A stretch of DNA of 16,410 nucleotides. Source: Pseudomonadota bacterium. Its GTDB lineage: Bacteria > Desulfobacterota > DSM-4660 > Desulfatiglandales > B25-G16. The stretch lies in the NCBI GenBank assembly GCA_015223015.1, contig JADFWK010000158.1:1-16410 (forward strand), written 5' to 3'. This document shows positions 6,519-13,544 of this stretch, one piece after another. A program made the position numbers and the translations under genes. The notes under the pieces were generated by a model that saw only the letters and a list, made by a program, of their open reading frames with translations, made no database searches and was not told where the DNA came from. How positions within the stretch are numbered: the stretch's first letter is position 1; each line of letters opens with the position of its first letter.

Positions 6519-7673
6519 TCAATATCTCTCCCGAAGTTTGGGGTTTAGTATATCCCTCAGCCCCTCACCAAAAAGGTTAAACGAGAGTACCACGATCAAG
6601 ATGGCAAAACCGGGGATAAAGGTGAGCCATGGAGCATCGAAGATAAAACGTTTTCCATCGGAAAGGATATTACCCCAGGTGGCGTGGGGGGGTGGAACCC
6701 CGAAACCAAGGAAACTCAGTCCCGCTTCTGTAAGGATAGCTGTAGCGATGCCGATTGTGGCAGATACCAGCACTGGTGCAATGGCATTCGGCATCATGTG
6801 GCGAAAGATGATTCGAAAGTCACTAACGCCGAGTGCCCTGGCAGCGGTCACGAAATCCTGCTCTCGTAGGGAGAGGAATTCCGCCCTCACGAACCTTGTG
6901 GCGCCCATCCAACTGGTTAATCCGATGATAATCATAATATTGTAAATGCTTGCTGGGAGGAGTGCTACCACGGTGAGAATCAGGAAAAAGCTGGGAAAGC
7001 ACAGCATGATATCCACGATCCGCATGATCAAGGTGTCAACAGAAAAGGCCTTTTTGTGAAGTACGTGCAGCCATATCGGCAATACTTTCTTTTCCGATAT
7101 TCTTTTTGTCCACAGCGAATAAACAATGTAACCAAGGCCGAGAGCAAGCAATCCCAATCCCTGAGAGGGAGCTCCCACCACAATCAATGCTCCGGCTGCA
7201 AACAAAAGCACAACCATAAGAATGTGATCAAAGTAGATGTGGTTTTGTCCAAAATAGCCCGCAATTCCGCCCATCAATATGCCGATGAGCACTGATATGC
7301 CAACGGCCACAAACCCCACGGTCAGAGACACCCAAGAGCCCTGGAGCATTCTTGAGAAAGTATCCCGCCCCAGATCATCGGTTCCGAAGAGGTAGACGCC
7401 CAGCGCAGGAAGCTCATCAGGTTGTAACGTCTCGAGGTTTGGTTTTGAGAGCGGAGGGCGCAACTTTTCTTGCAGCCTGACCAGGGAAGGATCAAAAACA
7501 GGGTCTGGGCCTGAAGTCAGAATAAGGCCAATGACAGCGGTAATGAAAAAAAGGATGAATATAATCAGGCCCAACACGGATAGCCCGTTCTGCTTAAGTA
7601 AATGCCAGGATTCTTGCAGCCTTGTTTTCCTTGGGGCTAAGGGTCCCTCTAATGTTGGTTCTGGATTCATCAC
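6519..7673 (-). CDS. dppC: Peptide ABC transporter permease, DppC type, with extra helices
   Basis: This inner-membrane permease subunit pairs with DppB. Visible are a first membrane helix (about 31-52), the family motif FGTDDLGRD (96-104), the core permease helices and the cytoplasmic EAA loop that contacts the ATPases (about 272-297, TAARALGVSDFRIIFRHMMP). At 384 residues it is about 80-100 longer than usual. The extra length lies mainly between IAGYFG (about 137-142) and VDTLIMRIVDI (212-222), where about 65 residues with two predicted hydrophobic helices (about 149-167 and 171-188) are inserted; the first periplasmic loop also looks lengthened. The start is either GTG at 7673 or ATG at 7670; GAGG is better spaced for the GTG, while the ATG overlaps the TGA of dppB by one base. 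Both imply translational coupling. Confidence 0.92.
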   Translation of the reverse strand: MMNPEPTLEGPLAPRKTRLQESWHLLKQNGLSVLGLIIFILFFITAVIGLILTSGPDPVFDPSLVRLQEKLRPPLSKPNLETLQPDELPALGVYLFGTDDLGRDTFSRMLQGSWVSLTVGFVAVGISVLIGILMGGIAGYFGQNHIYFDHILMVVLLFAAGALIVVGAPSQGLGLLALGLGYIVYSLWTKRISEKKVLPIWLHVLHKKAFSVDTLIMRIVDIMLCFPSFFLILTVVALLPASIYNIMIIIGLTSWMGATRFVRAEFLSLREQDFVTAARALGVSDFRIIFRHMMPNAIAPVLVSATIGIATAILTEAGLSFLGFGVPPPHATWGNILSDGKRFIFDAPWLTFIPGFAILIVVLSFNLFGEGLRDILNPKLRERY

Positions 7674-8629
7674 AGCCGTATCCTCGGATCAACCACCATA
7701 TAGAGAACGTCAGAGATAAAGGTGCCAGCCAATACCAGCACAGCGGAAACAAAGTTGACTGTCAGGATTATGGGGTAGTCTCTTGCAAGAATGGCCTCGT
7801 ATGCCATCCTCCCCATTCCTGGCCAGGAAAAAATGGATTCAATAATTACAGACCCACCAATGAGCCCTGGCAATATTAGCCCGAACATGGTCACAAAAGG
7901 CAGTAGAGCATTCCTGAGGGCATGTTTGTAATGGACTTGTTCGGGAGGGAGGCCTTTGGCCATAGCGGTCCGAACGTAGTCCTGACTCTCCACCTCAAGC
8001 ATCTGACTGCGAACATACCGAGACAGCACAGCAATGCCACCGGTTGCACCCAAAACCGACGGAAGCAGAAGATGCCACACCCGGTCCATGAACCATCGGA
8101 ACCAAGATGGATCTCCGATTCCGAAAGTCTCCATGCCGATTACCGGTACGTGAAAGCTGTTTACCACAAAGATAATCAGGATATAGGCAAAGAAGAAACC
8201 CGGTATGGATATCAATAAATATGAAAAAAATGTGGCGCTTCGATCATAAAATCCGCCTCGGAATATGGCTGAACGAATCCCCACAGGAAAGGAAAGGGTC
8301 CAGGTAAGGATAGTACCCACAATAAAGAGGGGAAGACTGTTTAAAAATCGCTCCCATATTTTCCTGAGTACCGGCTGATTATCCTTCCAGGAAGCGGTCT
8401 TTCCTGTGAAGAGATCTCTGTAGAAGAGGAGGTATTGGACGTGGAGAGGTTTGTCCAGGTGAAACTCTTTCCGAAATCGCTCCACCATCTCCGGCGTAAA
8501 CTTGGGATTCAGAGGGTCTACCTGGCTGGGCTTGCCAGGTGCAAGGTGGATGATCAAAAAAGAGACAATAGAGACAAAAAACAGGGTGATGATCTTTTGT
8601 ATGATACTGCGACCGATGAATGATAACAT
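7670..8629 (-). CDS. dppB: Peptide ABC transporter permease, DppB type
   Basis: A 319-residue inner-membrane permease with an N-terminal helix (about 9-29), a periplasmic segment typical of the family (PKFTPEMVERFRKEFHLDKP), several further hydrophobic helices and the EAA loop RTAMAKGLPPEQVHYKHALR (220-239). The end DVLYMVVDPRIRL is characteristic of DppB/OppB. Its stop overlaps the start of dppC. Upstream, a repeat arm fills the gap to the binding-protein gene and no Shine-Dalgarno sequence precedes the ATG at 8629; the nearest good one, GGGGAGG, is about 75 bases further upstream. Translation may therefore depend on an unusual route or be weak. Confidence 0.93.
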   Translation of the reverse strand: MLSFIGRSIIQKIITLFFVSIVSFLIIHLAPGKPSQVDPLNPKFTPEMVERFRKEFHLDKPLHVQYLLFYRDLFTGKTASWKDNQPVLRKIWERFLNSLPLFIVGTILTWTLSFPVGIRSAIFRGGFYDRSATFFSYLLISIPGFFFAYILIIFVVNSFHVPVIGMETFGIGDPSWFRWFMDRVWHLLLPSVLGATGGIAVLSRYVRSQMLEVESQDYVRTAMAKGLPPEQVHYKHALRNALLPFVTMFGLILPGLIGGSVIIESIFSWPGMGRMAYEAILARDYPIILTVNFVSAVLVLAGTFISDVLYMVVDPRIRL

Positions 8630-8633
8630 TTTT

Positions 8634-8676
8634 AAGTGCCTAAAGTGAGCTAAAGTGAACTAAAATGCCTAAAGTT
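8634..8676. repeat. Solo repeat arm upstream of dppB
   Basis: AAGTGCCTAAAGTGAGCTAA followed by further GTGAACTAAAA and TGCCTAAAGTTT units matches the left arms at 6011-6053 and 4849-4882 in sequence and orientation. No S23 gene fragment or second arm accompanies it. It fills the gap between the binding-protein gene and dppB and ends four bases before the dppB start codon. Confidence 0.8.
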
Positions 8677-8678
8677 TT

Positions 8679-8694
8679 GGTATCGTTCAAAAGT
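8679..8694 (+). repeat. Isolated copy of the MITE terminal repeat
   Basis: GGTATCGTTCAAAAGT matches 16 bases of the right-hand terminus of the 309-bp element (reverse complement of 3844-3859). No partner end was found nearby. It abuts the solo repeat arm and lies just after the stop codon of the binding-protein gene. It is probably a decayed second insertion, or evidence that this sequence belongs to a larger repeat family. Confidence 0.6.
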
Positions 8695-8712
8695 TGAGGC
8701 ATGACCTCCCCA

Positions 8713-10848
8713 TCATCCTTCAAGTGCAAAGGTGGGCACTTCTGGAAGCTTTATCCACTTGTTGAAGTAAAACGTATAGTTTCCCGTTTTTGTGGGCTCG
8801 ATCTTCTTGTAGATCACCTTTCCCTTGTCATCGATTTCCTTGATCACAATCCGTTTATCCAGGATGGCTGTCCACTTGCTAACATAGAGGAACGTGTAAG
8901 GCTGCTCTCTCGCAATAATTTCGTGGAGCCTATGACAATATTCTACCTGCATGTCGTGATCATATTCTTGTCTGATCTTGATTATGAGCTCATCTGCCTC
9001 TTTGTTTTTGAAACTAACAAAGTTGAGCTGGTAGGGATTGGTTTGACTCGAGTGCCATATCTGGTACAGATCGGGTTCGATACCCATGCTCCAACCGAGG
9101 ATCAGTGCATCGAAATCCGCCTTATCCACGCGCTCCTGGATAAACACTGCCCACTCCAAGAGATCGGTGCGCACATCAATGCCGATCTGTTTCCAGGAGT
9201 CCTGGGCAATGGTTAAGATCGCTTTGCGCAAGTCGTTGCCGCTGTTAGTGATAAGGGTGAATTGAAATGGTTTTCCATCCTTTTCAAGCCAGCCCTCCTT
9301 ATTGGGTGTCCAGCCTGCCTCGGCCAAGAGCTCTAAAGCCCTCTCTGGATCATAAGGAAGGGGTTTGATGCCGTGGTTATAATAGTCGGTCTGCTTCACA
9401 AAAGGGCCGGTAATCTGTTCCGCCTGTCCATACAGGACATATTGTATGATCTTGTTGACATCAATGGCCATGCCCAAGGCCGTGCGCACACGGTAGTCGT
9501 TGAAAGGTTCTCTCCGCATGTTATAGCCGATGTAGGTGTAGCCAAAGGATGGTCCGGAAAAGCTTTGATAGGTCGGATCGTTTTTCAAACGCTGGACCTG
9601 ATGGGGCTGGACACCATAATTGTCTATGGTGCCGGCATAAAACTCCATTTCCTGGGTCAGGGGATCAGGAATAATGCGGTAGATATAGCTCTTATAGTTT
9701 GGCGGGCCTTCCCAGTAGCGATTAAAATGATCCAGCACAATGTATTGATCTGATTTCCATTCCTGAAAGACAAAGGGGCCGGATCCGATCGGGTGACGAT
9801 TAAAACCGCTCTGCCGCATGGAGAATTTTTCCGGGTCCTTCCCGAGACGGAGCGCCTCCCTTTTGAGGGCCTCCTGGTTGAGGAGGTGTTCCGGCAGTAT
9901 CCCCATACCCCATGTTCCAATGGCGGGAGAGTAGAGCCGCTTGTAGGTGATTTTAACGGTCAGCGGGTCAATTACCTCTACTGCCTTAACCGGTTCATAG
10001 TCCGCGACCCGCGGTGAGAGATTCCTTGGATTCATGATGGCCTCGAAGGTAAACTTGACATCGCTGGCATCAAAGACATGACCATCATGAAAGAGTACGT
10101 TATCTCTCAGGTGAAAGATCAGGATGGGATTGTGTTCGGTAGCAGGGACGAATTCTCTGGCATATGCAGCTAATTTTTCTTTTGATACTGGGGGATCTGT
10201 ACTCACGTATCTCTCTCCCCCAAAAGAGGTAAAATAGGTCTCCCCAAGGAGTTGGGTGAGATTTTTGAAAAGATCCTGGTCTACAGCAGTGAGCGTCAAC
10301 TTGACTCTGGCAGGCGGCCTACCGTGCACCTTCACCTCGATTTCCTTCTTGCTATTTTTTAGATCTTTTTCACGCTTGATTACCAGAAATTCCCTGGGAG
10401 GGATTAATCCGATCTCTCTGATATTATCCAAACAGGCTTTCAGTCGTGGATCTGAAACCTTATTGTTTTTTTTCGCTTTTCTCAGGAAATCTACCACCTC
10501 TTCGGCTCTTGCTGTACCAGCCCCCGGAATACTGGCGGATTCATTTATATAGAAAAATGCCTCCTCAAACACCTCCCACGAGGTAGCAAGACGTCCCCTG
10601 AAACGCAGTTCCTCATCCCGGTCGATAAGCCCTTCAAAAACCAGGGAATTAATCTGACTGCTGGCCGAATCGGCAGAGAGGATTGGGTTGAGTATGCTGG
10701 CATCGCCTATAGATGCTGTAATGTATTCATTGAGCCGGTCGGGATTTCCCCTCGACTGCTGCTCATAGGTGGGCACCCAGAAATAGGACTGGAGCAGGAA
10801 CAAGATGACTGCAATTGGGGTAAATATGAGAACCTTGCGGATGGTCAT
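8713..10848 (-). CDS. Peptide ABC transporter substrate-binding protein, enlarged
   Basis: A 711-residue extracytoplasmic solute-binding protein of family 5 (DppA/OppA type), which captures peptides and delivers them to DppBC. Family features are the N-terminal block DASILNPILSADSASSQI (49-66), FEGLIDRDEE (71-80), LATSWEV (87-93), and FHLRDNVLFHDGHVFDASDVKFTFEA (split at about 246-270); later YNMRREPFNDYRVRTALGMA matches the conserved core. About 145 residues (roughly 95-240) are inserted between LATSWEV and the FHLRDNV block, where typical members have about ten. A hydrophobic N-terminal segment (about 7-26) lacks a lipobox cysteine and an obvious cleavage site, so the protein may stay anchored by this helix. 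The ATG at 10848 has AAAGGTGA about nine bases upstream. It is the first gene of the operon. Confidence 0.92.
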   Translation of the reverse strand: MTIRKVLIFTPIAVILFLLQSYFWVPTYEQQSRGNPDRLNEYITASIGDASILNPILSADSASSQINSLVFEGLIDRDEELRFRGRLATSWEVFEEAFFYINESASIPGAGTARAEEVVDFLRKAKKNNKVSDPRLKACLDNIREIGLIPPREFLVIKREKDLKNSKKEIEVKVHGRPPARVKLTLTAVDQDLFKNLTQLLGETYFTSFGGERYVSTDPPVSKEKLAAYAREFVPATEHNPILIFHLRDNVLFHDGHVFDASDVKFTFEAIMNPRNLSPRVADYEPVKAVEVIDPLTVKITYKRLYSPAIGTWGMGILPEHLLNQEALKREALRLGKDPEKFSMRQSGFNRHPIGSGPFVFQEWKSDQYIVLDHFNRYWEGPPNYKSYIYRIIPDPLTQEMEFYAGTIDNYGVQPHQVQRLKNDPTYQSFSGPSFGYTYIGYNMRREPFNDYRVRTALGMAIDVNKIIQYVLYGQAEQITGPFVKQTDYYNHGIKPLPYDPERALELLAEAGWTPNKEGWLEKDGKPFQFTLITNSGNDLRKAILTIAQDSWKQIGIDVRTDLLEWAVFIQERVDKADFDALILGWSMGIEPDLYQIWHSSQTNPYQLNFVSFKNKEADELIIKIRQEYDHDMQVEYCHRLHEIIAREQPYTFLYVSKWTAILDKRIVIKEIDDKGKVIYKKIEPTKTGNYTFYFNKWIKLPEVPTFALEG

Positions 10849-11062
10849 CGGCTTAATTCACCTTTCGATCATCTTGGCAGTACAGACCGTAGCCGCCGCC
10901 ATAATATAATTAGGGTCTGAAAGGTAGCATAAGCAATTCAGGTATTTGTGTCAAATCGTTTGAAGGCATTAGCGGGAATGTGATGCGGGGGTGAGGAGCA
11001 AAAAGGGGAGGTAGCTCATAAAGGAACAGGGCAAAAGTAAAGGTTCCAGTTTTTTCAGGATG

Positions 11063-11149
11063 GTCTATTCGCTCAGCCAGCATGCGCGCTCGAGCTGCAG
11101 CAGTAGCCCCGCCGGCGACGCCTCCGATTATCAATAGCTTGGTTGCCAT
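11063..11149 (-). pseudogene. N-terminal fragment of a CoA-disulfide-reductase-like flavoprotein
   Basis: The minus strand starts MATKLLIIGGVAGGATAAAR and continues for about ten more plausible residues (to about AERID), the FAD-binding Rossmann start (GGVAGGA) typical of CoA-disulfide reductase or NADH oxidase family proteins. After that the frame stays open to 10910 but its sequence shows no family resemblance, and the remaining ~400 residues of such an enzyme are absent. The ATG at 11149 has GAGGAA about seven bases upstream, so the original start and its ribosome binding site are preserved. The gene appears to have been cut by a deletion or by the repeats around it. Confidence 0.75.
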
Positions 11150-11192
11150 AATCATTTCCTCGTTTCAAGCATTTGTGACCTTTTATGGTACT

Positions 11193-11331
11193 CTTCTCAA
11201 TAAGTACGGGTAATAGCTATGGATTCCCGCAGCCGCGGGAATGACGATTGAGTGTAAGTATATGTCATCCCTGCGAAAGCAGGAATCCAGTAATTAGTCA
11301 CAAATATAATTTACGTCAACTTATTGAGAAG
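11193..11331. repeat. 139-bp repeat element with 13-bp terminal inverted repeats
   Basis: CTTCTCAATAAGT at 11193-11205 is matched by its exact reverse complement ACTTATTGAGAAG at 11319-11331. Inside are two REP-like palindromes (11223-11242 and 11267-11286). It carries no gene. A related smaller pair follows at 11383-11452, and the right ends of both share about 19 of 21 bases (11308-11328 and 11432-11452), which supports a mobile or recombining repeat family. Confidence 0.6.
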
Positions 11332-11382
11332 TTATGTTTTATGAAGTTTAAGGGGTGGGAATCCAGATGAGTTGGAAAGTAG

Positions 11383-11452
11383 CTCAATAAGTCGGGCTTA
11401 AAAAAATGTTGCGAAAATTACTTTCCTGTAAAATTTACGCCAGCTTATTGAG
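11383..11452. repeat. Second CTCAATAAG/CTTATTGAG inverted repeat
   Basis: CTCAATAAG at 11383-11391 pairs with CTTATTGAG at 11444-11452. The right end and about 12 bases before it resemble the end of the element at 11193-11331. It lies immediately downstream of porB and may form a hairpin at the 3' end of the Por transcript, though no run of T identifies it as a terminator. Confidence 0.5.
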
Positions 11453-11472
11453 GATTTACATTGGAATACGAT

Positions 11473-12381
11473 TTACCTATTCTTCTCGAATTCTTCTCGC
11501 AGATGCTCAAACCGCTTATTTACCATCTTCTGATAATCTTTAATATCTTCTGAGGTCAGGTGCCGAAATCTTCCCTGGAGGTGCATGTACTCGTCAACGG
11601 GAATAATCTCATCGGGGAGAACGTTCTGCCTATACGTTTCGCCATTTTCTACCTCGTAGAGCGGGAAGATATTGGATAGTACAGCAAGGCGCATCACTTT
11701 TATGGACAGATTCTCAGGCATTCTCCAGCCTGTTGGACACGCAGCAAGAAGATGGATAAACCTCGTGCCTTTTATAGACCGGGCTTTCTTGAACTTGGCG
11801 ATCATATCATGAGGATAGGCAGCAGTTGCAGTGGCAAGATAGGGGATCTTATGGGCAATCATGATGGCATCAATATCCTTCTTTTGCTCTGACTTGGGCT
11901 CCTTGACCGGGGTTGTTGTAGTCCAGGAGCCGATAGGTGTAGCGCCCGAGCGCTGGATTCCGGTATTCATGTACGCCTCGTTATCATAGCACACATAGAG
12001 AACATCATCATTTCTCTCTGCAGTGCCTGACAGGGCCTGGATTCCGATATCAAAGGTGCCTCCATCACCTGCCCATCCAACAACACAGATATCATCCATA
12101 CCCCTTTTCCGGTATGCTGCCTTAATACCGGATATGGTTGATGCAGTTGTCTCAAAGGCGCAATGAAAGAGTGGGACCCCCATGATTGACATAGGCCAGG
12201 CACCCGGTATAATTGTCCAGCAGCAGGCAGGCACGGCAAGCACGGTCGGTTTGCCCAGGCCTTTTAGTGCCAGCCTCATAGAAAGAGACGCCCCGCAACC
12301 AGCACACGCTACGTTACCAGAGGTCAAAAGCTCATCTTCTGGAATATCCCTGTTGTCGAATCTCTGATTTAGGCTATACAT
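11473..12381 (-). CDS. porB: 2-oxoacid:acceptor oxidoreductase beta subunit (PorB-like, TPP-binding)
   Basis: A 302-residue cytoplasmic subunit that binds thiamine diphosphate and one [4Fe-4S] cluster and carries out decarboxylation of the 2-oxoacid. The TPP motif runs from GDGGTFDIG (105-113) to YDN (132-134). Likely cluster ligands are C26 and C29 in CAGC, one of C53/C54, and C215 in CPTGW. The stretch YMNTGIQRSGATPIGSWTTT is typical of pyruvate- and phenylglyoxylate-type enzymes. The ATG overlaps the porA stop by 8 bases and has GGAG well spaced upstream. Length and layout are normal for the family. The substrate could be pyruvate, a branched-chain or an aryl 2-oxoacid; a phenylglyoxylate-dehydrogenase-like complex is plausible because of the flavoprotein neighbour. 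Confidence 0.92.
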   Translation of the reverse strand: MYSLNQRFDNRDIPEDELLTSGNVACAGCGASLSMRLALKGLGKPTVLAVPACCWTIIPGAWPMSIMGVPLFHCAFETTASTISGIKAAYRKRGMDDICVVGWAGDGGTFDIGIQALSGTAERNDDVLYVCYDNEAYMNTGIQRSGATPIGSWTTTTPVKEPKSEQKKDIDAIMIAHKIPYLATATAAYPHDMIAKFKKARSIKGTRFIHLLAACPTGWRMPENLSIKVMRLAVLSNIFPLYEVENGETYRQNVLPDEIIPVDEYMHLQGRFRHLTSEDIKDYQKMVNKRFEHLREEFEKNR

Positions 12382-13540
12382 AGTTTACTCCTATCCACAT
12401 ATCGACATCATCTGGTCGATCATCCTTAAGGGTTTTCTGGTAGATGCTCTCAATAACCTTAACACTGATATCCCGGCCACCGAGACCGGCGATATAGCCA
12501 TAGATGAGGGGTCTGTCGCCTTCAGGAAGCTCATAAAGGGCGCTCCTGATTTCCTGTGCCCATATACCAGTAGCACCGGGGGAGAAGTTCCGATCAATAA
12601 TCGCCACCTTTTTCTTGCCCTTAAGGGCCTCAATGATTTCCTCCCTTGGAAAGGGGCGAAGGGTCTTTAGCTTAACCATACCCACCTGCTGCCCCTTTTC
12701 CCTGAGCAGATCGATGGCATCCCTGCTAGTAGATGCTACTGTCCCGGAGACAGCCATGACCACATCTGCGTCCTCGGCCTGGTATGCCTCCACCTGGTGA
12801 TATTTCCTTCCAAACACCTTGGCAAACTCTTCGTGGACCTCGTTAATGACTGCCTTGGCCTTCTCCATATCCCTCTGGATTTGCCACCTGAATTCCATAT
12901 AGGCATCATTCATGGTAATGCCACCAAAGGTTCTGGGATTATTCGGGTCGAGCCATAGATCACCTGGATCGAAGGGAGGGAGGAAATCCCTGACTGCGTC
13001 TTTGTCCGGGATGTCTATTGGCTCTGATGTGTGGGACAGGAAAAATGCATCCAGCACAATCATTGCCGGGAGCCTCAAGGACTCGGCAATCTTGAATGCC
13101 ATGATAGTTGTGTCCAGTACCTCCTGATTCCCCTCGCAGTAAAGTTGAATCCATCCAGTCTCCCTCTGGGAGACAGAGTCGGTTTGATCACTCCAGATAC
13201 TCCAGGGGGCAGCTGCAGCCCGGTTGACATTAGCCAGAACTACCGGTGTTCGGGCACCCGTGGCGTAGTGCAGCATTTCATGCATCAGGAATAATCCCTG
13301 CCCGGATGTGGCAGTAAATGCCCTGGCGCCACCCATTGAGGCCCCTATGCAGGCGGCCATGGCCGAGTGTTCTGACTCCACCCTGATGTAGTCCATATCC
13401 ACCAGACCTTCAGCCTCCATGGTGGCAAGCTCTTCAATGATAGTAGTCTGGGGTGTAATCGGATAGGCGGCAACAACCTGCACATCAGAGAGCATTGCCC
13501 CGTAGGCTACCGCCACGTTTCCCGTTAGTACTTTTCTCAT
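12374..13540 (-). CDS. porA: 2-oxoacid:acceptor oxidoreductase alpha subunit (PorA-like)
   Basis: A 388-residue subunit with the pyrimidine-binding and transketolase-C-like domains of pyruvate:ferredoxin oxidoreductases. Visible motifs are AYPITPQT (25-32), ESEHSAM (55-61), TSGQGL (78-83), NRAAAAPWSIWSDQTD (106-121) and GATGIWAQEIRSAL near the C-terminus. By position, T29 and R107 correspond to the threonine and arginine that contact pyruvate in Desulfovibrio africanus PFOR (from memory). It starts four bases after the flavoprotein stop codon, with GGAG overlapping that stop, so it is translationally coupled. It forms the catalytic core with PorB and PorG, producing acyl-CoA, CO2 and reduced iron-sulfur centres. 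Confidence 0.93.
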   Translation of the reverse strand: MRKVLTGNVAVAYGAMLSDVQVVAAYPITPQTTIIEELATMEAEGLVDMDYIRVESEHSAMAACIGASMGGARAFTATSGQGLFLMHEMLHYATGARTPVVLANVNRAAAAPWSIWSDQTDSVSQRETGWIQLYCEGNQEVLDTTIMAFKIAESLRLPAMIVLDAFFLSHTSEPIDIPDKDAVRDFLPPFDPGDLWLDPNNPRTFGGITMNDAYMEFRWQIQRDMEKAKAVINEVHEEFAKVFGRKYHQVEAYQAEDADVVMAVSGTVASTSRDAIDLLREKGQQVGMVKLKTLRPFPREEIIEALKGKKKVAIIDRNFSPGATGIWAQEIRSALYELPEGDRPLIYGYIAGLGGRDISVKVIESIYQKTLKDDRPDDVDMWIGVNYV

Positions 13541-13544
13541 GTCT

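Larger units (their letters stand above)
10849..11472. other. Repeat-rich gap between the Por and peptide-transport operons
   Basis: This 624-base stretch has no intact gene. It holds a flavoprotein gene fragment, two inverted-repeat pairs built on CTCAATAAG/CTTATTGAG and REP-like palindromes, each listed separately. The promoter of the transporter operon should lie in its left part, but I see no convincing -35/-10 pair. CAGACC and GGTCTG around 10883-10919 form a loose dyad upstream of the binding-protein gene. Confidence 0.55.

Noticed and set aside
8640..8702. Minus-strand 20-codon open frame after GGGGAGG, ending 10 bases before dppB, as a leader peptide
   Set aside because: The GGGGAGG site is only two bases from its ATG, too close for normal initiation, and most of the frame is repeat sequence. 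Kept only as a possibility for dppB coupling.
10858..10918. Minus-strand tail SDPNYIMAAATVCTAKMIER-stop just upstream of the binding-protein gene
   Set aside because: It looks protein-like and could be the end of the deleted upstream gene, but I recognise no family and the frame is short.
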